NCBI GenBank assembly: GCA_913778495.1
Contig: CAJYVD010000013.1
Span: 186,001-250,000 of the forward strand
Direction of reading: 5' to 3'
DNA: 64,000 nucleotides
DNA from: an uncultured Pantoea sp.
GTDB lineage: Bacteria > Pseudomonadota > Gammaproteobacteria > Enterobacterales > Enterobacteriaceae
Of this stretch, positions 57,310-64,000 are shown piece after piece; positions within the stretch are counted from its first letter, which is position 1; each line of letters starts with the position of its first letter. The notes beneath the pieces were generated by a model, which searched no databases, was not told the origin of the DNA, and was given only the letters and a program-made list of their open reading frames with translations. Both the position numbers and the translations under genes were made by a program.

Positions 57310-58692
57310 ATGTCTCCTACGGGTTCACAAGATGGGCTGCCAACGCCCCGGCGCTACGGCGCGATTATCACTATTGCATTGGGCATCATGATGGCGGTGC
57401 TGGATGGCGCGATTGCCAATGTGGCGTTGCCCACCATTGCCAGAGATCTCCACGCCAGCCCTGCGCAATCCATCTGGATTGTGAATGCCTACCAGGTAGC
57501 CATTGTGATCGCGCTGCTTCCGCTGGCGTTTCTGGGCGATATGCTAGGCTACCGACGGGTTTATCAGGTGGGTTTGGCGCTGTTTATGGCGACATCACTA
57601 TTCTGTGCGCTGTCTAACAGCCTGTCGGTGCTTACCGTTGCGCGCGTCATGCAAGGCTTTGGCGGCGCAGCGCTGATGAGCGTTAATACCGCACTGATCC
57701 GCATTATTTATCCGCAGCGCTTTTTGGGGCGCGGCATGGCAATCAACTCGTTGATTGTCGCTGTTTCAAGTGCGGCTGGGCCCACCGTCGCCGCCGCCAT
57801 TCTCTCTGTGGCCAGCTGGCAATGGCTGTTTTTAATTAACGTGCCCTTGGGCGCTGTTGCGCTGTGGTTGGCCTTGCGCTTTCTGCCTGACAACGCGCAA
57901 AAAGCCCAACAGCAGAAATTTGATATTCCTGGCGCGATAATGAATGCCCTGTTTTTTGGCTTACTGATCGCGGCGTTGAGTGGATTTGCCCAAGGGCAAA
58001 GCACGACGTTGAGCCTGATGGAGGTCGTAGCGCTGGCGATTGTAGGCGTGGTCTTTATCCGTCGCCAGCTCAGAATGCCGGTACCGCTGCTTCCAGTGGA
58101 TTTACTGCGCATTCCGGTGTTTTCTCTGTCAATCTGTACTTCGGTGTGTGCTTTTTGCGCGCAAATGCTCGCCATGGTTGCATTGCCGTTCTTTCTGCAA
58201 AACACGCTAGGCCGCAGCGAGGTTGCTACGGGCCTGCTGTTAACGCCTTGGCCGTTAGCCACTATGGTGGTCGCGCCCATAGCGGGCCGGTTGATAGAAC
58301 GCTTTCATGCAGGATTGCTGGGCGGGCTCGGGCTGGCGATGTTCTCGCTGGGGCTATTCCTGCTTGCCGTTCTCCCTGCCCAACCAAGCGATGCGGATGT
58401 CATCTGGCGCATGCTGCTGTGCGGCGCGGGCTTTGGCCTGTTCCAGTCTCCCAATAATCACACCATTATCTCTTCCGCCCCACGGCATCGCAGCGGCGGG
58501 GCCAGCGGCATGCTTGGCACGGCGCGCCTGGTAGGACAAAGCAGCGGCGCGGCGCTGGTGGCGTGGATGTTCAACCTTTTCAACCAGCAAGGTACGCATG
58601 CGTCGCTGTTATTGGCGGGCGGATTTGCTGGCGTGGCGGCTCTGGTCAGCTTGACGCGGATGCGCTCAGGCAGCACCGTCGCGGGATCATAA
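57310..58692 (+). CDS. yebQ: YebQ, 14-segment MFS exporter (DHA2)
   Basis: 460 aa, about 14 hydrophobic segments as in the EmrB/QacA group. Family motifs: AVLDGAIANVALPTIARDL in segment 1, GDMLGYRRVYQVG between segments 2 and 3 (MFS motif A), and RVMQGFGGAALMSVN in segment 4. Probably a proton-driven exporter; substrate unknown. Next to kdgR, divergent, as in E. coli. A hairpin follows. Confidence 0.9.
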   Translation: MSPTGSQDGLPTPRRYGAIITIALGIMMAVLDGAIANVALPTIARDLHASPAQSIWIVNAYQVAIVIALLPLAFLGDMLGYRRVYQVGLALFMATSLFCALSNSLSVLTVARVMQGFGGAALMSVNTALIRIIYPQRFLGRGMAINSLIVAVSSAAGPTVAAAILSVASWQWLFLINVPLGAVALWLALRFLPDNAQKAQQQKFDIPGAIMNALFFGLLIAALSGFAQGQSTTLSLMEVVALAIVGVVFIRRQLRMPVPLLPVDLLRIPVFSLSICTSVCAFCAQMLAMVALPFFLQNTLGRSEVATGLLLTPWPLATMVVAPIAGRLIERFHAGLLGGLGLAMFSLGLFLLAVLPAQPSDADVIWRMLLCGAGFGLFQSPNNHTIISSAPRHRSGGASGMLGTARLVGQSSGAALVAWMFNLFNQQGTHASLLLAGGFAGVAALVSLTRMRSGSTVAGS

Positions 58693-58697
58693 AACGG

Positions 58698-58721
58698 CAG
58701 AGGCGCCTTTCGGCGCCTCTG
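58698..58721. terminator. Hairpin between convergent yebQ and htpX
   Basis: Perfect 10-bp stem CAGAGGCGCC/GGCGCCTCTG with a TTTC loop, 6 bp after yebQ and 18 bp after the htpX stop. No T-tract. Confidence 0.65.
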
Positions 58722-58739
58722 ATAACTCAAACAGCTCGA

Positions 58740-59621
58740 TTACTTTAGATAATCGCCGTTGCGCAGGGCTTCAATGCGTTTATCCAATGGTGGGTGCGAC
58801 ATGAACATTTCGCTCAGCGATTTGTTTTTACCGTTGATGCAAAATGCCGCCATGTTACCCGGCTCCTGCGGTTCATAGCTGGTTTTCAAACGCTGCAGGG
58901 CGGCGATCATTTTCTCGCGTCCTACCAGCTTCGCTGAGCCGGCATCGGCGTGGAATTCACGATGACGTGAGAACCACATGGTAATGATGCTGGCGAGAAT
59001 ACCGAACACCAGTTCCAGCACCATGGACACCGCAAAGAACACGAACGGATTCCCGTTACTGCTCTCTTCACCCTCACGATCGCCGGACATAAAGCCCGCA
59101 GCAATTTGGGCGATAATGCGCGAAATGAAGATAACAAAGGTGTTCACCACGCCTTGCAGCAGCGTCATGGTGACCATATCCCCGTTCGCGATGTGGGCCA
59201 TTTCATGCGCCAGTACCGCTTCGGCCTCGTCGCGGCTCATGTTTTGCAACAGTCCCGTTGACACAGCGATCAGCGAGGCGTCACGGCGTGCGCCAGTGGC
59301 GAAAGCGTTGATATCCGGTGCGTGATAAATCGCCACCTGCGGCATTGCCACGCCGGCCTGCTGCGCCTGACGGCTAACGGTTTCCATCAGCCAGCGTTGC
59401 TGCTCGGTGCGCGGCTGTTCAATCACCTCACCGCCTACCGAACGCAGCGCCATCCATTTAGACATCAGCAGTGAAACGAACGCACCGCCAAAGCCAAACA
59501 GACCTGCCATAATAATCAGACCAGTAACACTGCTTGACTGAATTCCCGTCAGACTCAGAATCAGTCCGAATACCAACATCACCGCCAGGTTGGTGATCAG
59601 GAAAAGCGCAATACGCATCAT
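58740..59621 (-). CDS. htpX: HtpX, membrane zinc metalloprotease
   Basis: 293 aa, identical in length to E. coli HtpX. Two N-terminal membrane segments, then the M48 catalytic site HEMAH (His139, Glu140, His143), two more hydrophobic stretches, and the third zinc ligand Glu in [10 protein letters not shown]. It works with FtsH in quality control of inner-membrane proteins and is induced by Cpx stress in E. coli. Upstream (220 bp) is prc. Confidence 0.97.
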   Translation of the reverse strand: MMRIALFLITNLAVMLVFGLILSLTGIQSSSVTGLIIMAGLFGFGGAFVSLLMSKWMALRSVGGEVIEQPRTEQQRWLMETVSRQAQQAGVAMPQVAIYHAPDINAFATGARRDASLIAVSTGLLQNMSRDEAEAVLAHEMAHIANGDMVTMTLLQGVVNTFVIFISRIIAQIAAGFMSGDREGEESSNGNPFVFFAVSMVLELVFGILASIITMWFSRHREFHADAGSAKLVGREKMIAALQRLKTSYEPQEPGNMAAFCINGKNKSLSEMFMSHPPLDKRIEALRNGDYLK

Positions 59622-59795
59622 AAACGTTAATCTTCCTCAGTTGTGCTCGCGCTCATGCGCGGGTATACATCGTATGTTCATTGCAGCGCTTTTCAAGCGA
59701 CCTTAATCTTTAAGTGCCTAAAAAGACATAACTTTACATTTGGAAATGCTTTGCCCTGCAGGACACCACAAACCACTCATTAGCATGCATAATGC

Positions 59796-59822
59796 AAAAA
59801 AAAGCACCGCCTAAGCAGTGCT
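59796..59822 (-). terminator. Intrinsic terminator of prc
   Basis: On the minus strand AGCACTGC-TTAG-GCGGTGCT (one G-U pair) is followed by seven T. 20 bp after the prc stop. Confidence 0.9.
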
Positions 59823-59841
59823 TTTTCCGTTATCTACACGT

Positions 59842-61881
59842 CTATTTGCTCGCTTCAGCAGGCGCCTGGTTTTTTTCCAGTTGCGCTAAGTCATTGGCGA
59901 TTTTTACCGTTTCGTCGAGATACGGATCCGGCTCTTTATAGTCTTTCGGCAGATCTTCCAGGCGCTTAAGTGGTGCTTTACCCTCTGCCTGATAGCGCGC
60001 GTTGATGCGCTCAAGCCGCATTGCATCATCCTCACGATTCTCTTTTTCACGCTGTGCCAGGTTCAGAGAGACAATATTGCGTTTGTCTTTCATGGCATCG
60101 TAACGCGCGATATCTTTGAGAATGTATTGGAATTCACGATCTTTCGCGATGCGGTCGGCATGTTCCTTGGTCAACTGCGGCACAAGCGGGGAGATATCCC
60201 CGGTTTTGGTGTAGGTGGCCGCGTTAACGCTGTCCCACGGAAGCGCGTTGTCTTCAAATTTCTCGCCGGTTTCCGCCGCTTCGACGCCGGTCGGCATCAG
60301 CAGATCAGGCGTCACGCCCTTACGCTGAGTACTGCCGCCGTTGATACGGTAAAACTTCTGAATCGTGTACTGCACCGAGCCCAGCGCTGGCCATTCAGGG
60401 CGCAACATCTGATCGTAGATGCGGTTCAGAGAGCGATACTGCTGTACGGTGCCTTTTCCGAAGGTGGGTTCGCCAACGATCAGCGCGCGCCCATAATCTT
60501 GCATCGCCGCGGCAAAAATCTCCGATGCCGAGGCGCTGAAGCGATCGACCAGCACCACCAGTGGACCTTTGTAGTACACCACACCGTCGTTGTCGCTGTC
60601 CTGACGTACCCGGCCGTTGTTGTCACGGACTTGCACGACCGGACCACTTGGAATGAACAGGCCTGAGAGTGATACGGCTTCCGTCAGTGCCCCGCCACCG
60701 TTGGTACGAAGATCGATGACAATGCTGTCGACGTTCTGTTTTTGCAGCTTCTGCAGTTGAACTTTCACGTCATCGGTAAGGCCAACGTAGAAGCCCGGGA
60801 TGTCCAGAACGCCAACTTTTTCTTTACCGACGTTGTGGACGGTGCCCTTCACTGCGCGGTCTTCAAGGCGAATCTTCTCGCGCGTCAGGGTGACAGTCCG
60901 CGTTTTGGTACCTTTGCCCGCCGGTAAAATCTCAAGGCGTACTTTGCTGCCTTTAGGCCCCTTGATTTTCGACACCACGTCATCAAGACGCCAGCCGATC
61001 ACATCTTCCATCGGCTTGCCTGGCTGCGCCACCCCGACGATGCGATCGCCTACGCTGATGGCTTTACTTTTCGCGGCAGGTCCACCGGCGACCATGGAGT
61101 TGATGACGGTGTAATCATCGTCCATTTGCAACACGGCACCAATGCCCTCAAGCGACAGGCTCATTTCGGTGTTGAACTGCTCAGTATTGCGCGGGGAGAG
61201 ATAATTGGTATGGGGATCGATTTCGTGTGCGAAAGCCGTCATGGCCAGTTGGAAGACGTCTTCGCTGTTGCTCTGCGCCAAACGACGAATCGCGAAATTG
61301 TAGCGTTTGGTCAGCGTTTCACGGATCTCTTTTTCATCTTTGCCCGCCAGCTTGAGGCTCAGCTCGTCATATTTGACTTTAGCATCCCACAGCGTATTAA
61401 GCTCGTCGGTGCTTTTCGGCCATGGCGCTTTGGCTCGGTCAATGTCAATGGTGTCATTGCCGGTAAAATTCATCGGGCGATTCAAGACGCTCAACGCATA
61501 TTGATAGCGCTCAAAGCGGCGCTTCTGCGCAAGGTTGTAAAGCGCGTAAAACACGTCCAGCTTGCCGGTGCGCAGCTCATCGCCCAGCGTGGTCTTTTGG
61601 CTGGCGAACTGCGCGACATCTGATGCCAGCAGCACGTTGTGGTTGTAATCGAGCAGATTAAGATAACGGTCAAATATTTTGGCCGAAAAATCCTGATTGA
61701 GATCGAACTGACGGTAGTGAGAGCGCGTAAAACGCGAGGTCACGCGTTCGCTAACGGTTGGATGCTGGGGTTCTTCATGCAACTGCGGAATCTGATCGGC
61801 GCGAGTAATGTTGTCCGCGCCAAAGGAAGGGCCCGCCAGCAGCAGGCCCGTAATCATACCGATCTTAAAAAAGTTGTTCAT
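59842..61881 (-). CDS. prc: Tail-specific protease Prc (Tsp)
   Basis: 679 aa from the ATG at 61881; the frame runs 16 codons further upstream without support. Signal peptide ending at PSFGA (about residue 22), then a helical N-domain, a PDZ domain (about 230-330, SLEGIGAVLQMDDDYTVINS) and the S41 protease core with catalytic Ser in RFSASASEIF and Lys in GEPTFGKGTVQQY. Periplasmic; it degrades proteins with non-polar C-termini, trims FtsI and controls MepS with NlpI. proQ ends 19 bp upstream, so proQ-prc is an operon. Confidence 0.97.
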   Translation of the reverse strand: MNNFFKIGMITGLLLAGPSFGADNITRADQIPQLHEEPQHPTVSERVTSRFTRSHYRQFDLNQDFSAKIFDRYLNLLDYNHNVLLASDVAQFASQKTTLGDELRTGKLDVFYALYNLAQKRRFERYQYALSVLNRPMNFTGNDTIDIDRAKAPWPKSTDELNTLWDAKVKYDELSLKLAGKDEKEIRETLTKRYNFAIRRLAQSNSEDVFQLAMTAFAHEIDPHTNYLSPRNTEQFNTEMSLSLEGIGAVLQMDDDYTVINSMVAGGPAAKSKAISVGDRIVGVAQPGKPMEDVIGWRLDDVVSKIKGPKGSKVRLEILPAGKGTKTRTVTLTREKIRLEDRAVKGTVHNVGKEKVGVLDIPGFYVGLTDDVKVQLQKLQKQNVDSIVIDLRTNGGGALTEAVSLSGLFIPSGPVVQVRDNNGRVRQDSDNDGVVYYKGPLVVLVDRFSASASEIFAAAMQDYGRALIVGEPTFGKGTVQQYRSLNRIYDQMLRPEWPALGSVQYTIQKFYRINGGSTQRKGVTPDLLMPTGVEAAETGEKFEDNALPWDSVNAATYTKTGDISPLVPQLTKEHADRIAKDREFQYILKDIARYDAMKDKRNIVSLNLAQREKENREDDAMRLERINARYQAEGKAPLKRLEDLPKDYKEPDPYLDETVKIANDLAQLEKNQAPAEASK

Positions 61882-61900
61882 GCCAGGATCAGCCTCCGTT

Positions 61901-62581
61901 TCAGAACTGCAAGTGTTCTGCGCGCACAATCATTGCCATGCCGGAAGCGAGTTGCACCCGAACGCCATCCTTAGTGATTTCAAGGATGGTAGCATCCATT
62001 GCATTTTTGCCTGCTTTCACTTTGATGTTCTGGCCGGGTTGCAAGGTTGAGGTATCCGTAACCGGTTGAGTACGTGGCGCACGGGGTGCGGCACTGCGTT
62101 CAGCCGATGCGGGACGAGCAGTTTGCGCACGCGGCTTGCGTGGCGCATCGCCTTCGGCAGCTTTACGCGGCGCAGGCTTGCGAGGACGACGTTCCGTGGT
62201 CTCTTCACCGGCTTCACGTTTCTTGGCTTTCTGCTGATCGCGCTGAGCCTGAACGCGGGCTTTCGCCTCTTCAAGCTGTTTACGCGCGTGTTCAACGTGC
62301 TGTTCATCCAGCACACCGCAAGGGTTACCGTCCAGATCGACGCGCGTGGCACCGGCTTTGATGCCGTACAAATAGCGCCAGCTCGAGGTATAAAGGCGTA
62401 ATGCTGAACGCAGCTGCGTTTTGCTCAGGTTGTTTTCACCCTGAACGCGCTCAACCAGATCCTGAAAGATGCCGATTTTGAGCGGGCGCGCTTCACCTTC
62501 AGCGCTAAAGCAGTGCGGAAAACGCTCCGCCAAAAAAGCGATGACTTCTTTACTGCTATTCAACTTAGGTTGATTTTCCAT
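61901..62581 (-). CDS. proQ: ProQ, RNA chaperone
   Basis: 226 aa. N-terminal FinO/ProQ RNA-binding domain (about 1-125) with [20 protein letters not shown] and [19 protein letters not shown], a long basic linker rich in Lys, Arg, Ala and Pro (about 126-178), and a C-terminal SH3-like domain (about 180-226, [20 protein letters not shown]). It binds many sRNAs and mRNA 3' ends and affects ProP levels. First gene of the proQ-prc unit. Confidence 0.97.
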   Translation of the reverse strand: MENQPKLNSSKEVIAFLAERFPHCFSAEGEARPLKIGIFQDLVERVQGENNLSKTQLRSALRLYTSSWRYLYGIKAGATRVDLDGNPCGVLDEQHVEHARKQLEEAKARVQAQRDQQKAKKREAGEETTERRPRKPAPRKAAEGDAPRKPRAQTARPASAERSAAPRAPRTQPVTDTSTLQPGQNIKVKAGKNAMDATILEITKDGVRVQLASGMAMIVRAEHLQF

Positions 62582-62677
62582 GAAATTTCCTGATTACTAC
62601 GGGTTTGCCGACCAGAGCAGGCATGAACAGGCGACATTATAATGACAACATCGCTAAATGCCATGTGATCCAGTCGA

Positions 62678-63178
62678 TTAGCTACGCGCTAGCTGAATAA
62701 ATTTTTCGATATCACTCTTTGCCAACACGTCACAAAGCCCGTCTGCAAGGCCTACCAGCCCAGCTTTATCCTCAATATCGAAGCGGGAATAAAGCGTACT
62801 ATCAATATCTAACACACCCACAAGCGTGCCATTCACTTTCAGAGGAATCACGATTTCAGCATTACTTGCCGCATCGCAGGCGATATGGCCGGGAAAGGCA
62901 TGAACATCCTCAACCAGCTGAACTTCATCCTCTGCGATGGCCGTGCCGCATACGCCCTTACCTACCGGAATCCTGACGCAGGCAATTTTGCCCTGAAAGG
63001 GCCCAAGCACCAGCGTGTTGGTTTCTGTCAGTAGATAAAATCCTGCCCAGTTAACGCCTTCCAGACGTTCAAATAGCAGCGCACTGCAATTGCTGAGCGC
63101 GGCCAGAAAAGATGTCTCTCCCGCCAGCAGGGCGCTGGCATCGCGTTGCAGATCCTCGTAAAAGGCTTTTTTGTTCAT
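62678..63178 (-). CDS. msrC: Free methionine-(R)-sulfoxide reductase (MsrC, YebR)
   Basis: 166 aa GAF-fold enzyme. Catalytic cysteines are in KIACVRIPVGKGVCGTAI and HIACDAASNAEIVIP; NWAGFYLL near residue 40 lines the pocket. It reduces free methionine R-sulfoxide with thioredoxin. It complements MsrB elsewhere in this window, which acts on protein-bound residues. Start codon at 63178; divergent from letA, 213 bp between starts. E. coli has the same order proQ-yebR-yebS. Confidence 0.95.
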   Translation of the reverse strand: MNKKAFYEDLQRDASALLAGETSFLAALSNCSALLFERLEGVNWAGFYLLTETNTLVLGPFQGKIACVRIPVGKGVCGTAIAEDEVQLVEDVHAFPGHIACDAASNAEIVIPLKVNGTLVGVLDIDSTLYSRFDIEDKAGLVGLADGLCDVLAKSDIEKFIQLARS

Positions 63179-63391
63179 TTTTCAACCATAACTCATCACT
63201 GTAGTGACCGCGTTGTCACCCAGTCATTAAAATAAGCACTAATAATCCACCCCCACAAGGTGAATCATTCTGTTAGTTACTATACCCTTAGCAGTCGGTG
63301 GCACGGCTTTTACCGTGCCATTTTATTTCAGGCACAGCGATGCCAAACCTCAGCCGGTAACCGTAACAAACGATGGGCCTTTGCGTCACTT

Positions 63392-64000
63392 ATGAAAATT
63401 CACGCTATCAGCCAGACGTTGCCCCACGCACGTTATCAGCGTTGTCCGCAATGCGATACCCTTTTTTCCTTACCGGATGTGAAATCGCACCAAGCGGCCT
63501 ATTGCCCCCGTTGCCATGCGCAAATCCAGAATGGACGCGACTGGTCCATGACGCGTCTTACCGCCATGGCCGTCACCATGTTAGTGCTGATGCCTTTTGC
63601 GTTTAGCCTGCCGCTTATCGATATCCGGCTGCTTGGAATGCGCATTAACGCCAGTTTGCTGGAGGGGATCCTGCAAATGGCGATGCAAGGCAACATTCTC
63701 ACCGCCTCCATGGTGGCTTTTTGCACCATTGGCGCGCCCGTCACTCTGGTGGCTGGGATTGGCTATTTGTGGATTGGGAATGCCCTGGGGATGAATTTAC
63801 GGCCCGTGCTGCTGATGCTGGAGCGCCTTAAAGAGTGGGTGATGCTCGACATCTATTTGATCGGCATCGCCGTCGCGTCCATTAAAGTGCAGGATTATGC
63901 GGATCTGGAGGTGGGATACGGCTTGGTGGCCTATATTGCGCTAACCGTTATGAGCGTGGTGACGCTTATTCATCTCAATGTAGAGCAACTTTGGGAGCAG
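63392..64000 (+). CDS. letA: LetA (YebS), lipid-transport membrane protein, partial at the right edge
   Basis: The first 203 codons of a gene that runs off the window; the E. coli protein is about 427 aa. It starts [20 protein letters not shown] and is in register with YebS from YQRCPQC on. A zinc-ribbon pair CPQC ... CPRC (about 18-42) precedes membrane segments; [20 protein letters not shown] then [10 protein letters not shown] is nearly invariant in the PqiA/LetA family. With LetB (YebT, expected next) it forms an MCE-type trans-envelope lipid transport system. The ribosome site before the ATG is weak, so the start carries some doubt. Confidence 0.9.
   Translation, partial: MKIHAISQTLPHARYQRCPQCDTLFSLPDVKSHQAAYCPRCHAQIQNGRDWSMTRLTAMAVTMLVLMPFAFSLPLIDIRLLGMRINASLLEGILQMAMQGNILTASMVAFCTIGAPVTLVAGIGYLWIGNALGMNLRPVLLMLERLKEWVMLDIYLIGIAVASIKVQDYADLEVGYGLVAYIALTVMSVVTLIHLNVEQLWEQ

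Noticed and set aside
57708..58280. 190-codon minus-strand ORF inside yebQ
   Set aside because: Antisense shadow of the MFS gene; amino-acid composition is an artefact of reading hydrophobic codons backwards.

Overview
The window is a stretch of core chromosome from a gamma-proteobacterium of the order Enterobacterales. Nearly every protein is close, often almost residue for residue, to an Escherichia coli K-12 protein as I remember it. The gene set points away from E. coli itself and towards an Erwiniaceae-type genome (Pantoea/Erwinia-like): selD, nhaB, mntP, mgrB and yeaE are missing from their usual slots, and there is an orphan WbaP/AmsG/WceG-type exopolysaccharide glycosyl-1-phosphate transferase. 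I cannot name a species from the sequence alone. I see no prophage, insertion sequence, integron, CRISPR array or rRNA operon.

Layout. 1-4.6 kb: rssB-rssA (sigma-S turnover), divergent ychJ and purU, then a tyrTV locus with a strong stringent-type promoter, two identical tRNA-Tyr(GUA) genes and 168-bp tRNA-derived repeats. 4.6-12.1 kb: xthA, topB-ynjH, ydjA, sppA, ansA-pncA. 12.1-19.8 kb: yeaC/msrB, gapA-yeaD, mipA, and the kinase operon yeaG-yeaH behind a very good sigma-54 promoter. 19.9-29.6 kb: nhaP2, a small unknown gene, the orphan wbaP-like gene and a Bcr-type exporter, then dadA-dadX and spoVR (ycgB). 29.6-36 kb: fadR, dsbB, ycgN, ycgM, ycgL, minCDE, rnd. 36-47.4 kb: fadD, yeaY, tsaB, yoaA, yoaB, yoaH, pabB-nudL, sdaA, pdeD. 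47.4-53.9 kb: yoaE, the mannose PTS manXYZ, a nonsense-interrupted yobD, rlmA, cspC with a very short yobF. 54.5-64 kb: an MBL-fold hydrolase, yebO, yobH, kdgR/yebQ, htpX, prc-proQ, msrC and the first half of letA (yebS), which runs off the right edge.

How it works together. FadR and one of its main targets, fadD, lie in the same window with a FadR-like operator in front of fadD. YeaG, YeaH and SpoVR, three proteins that co-occur across bacteria, are only about 8 kb apart here. The D-alanine catabolic pair DadA-DadX, the Min division-site system, the mannose PTS, and the cell-envelope quality-control group (HtpX, Prc, SppA, LetA) are intact. Most transcription units end in clear hairpins.

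Most unusual points: (1) the tyrT repeat unit is exactly 56 codons, so an arginine-rich repeat frame stays open across it; (2) yobD is full length except for one in-frame TAG; (3) yobF stops at codon 25 while the downstream codons still resemble the rest of YobF; (4) the gene order is a mosaic of segments that are far apart in E. coli. I did not find a convincing entirely new multi-gene system. All comparisons with E. coli are from memory, not from a database search.
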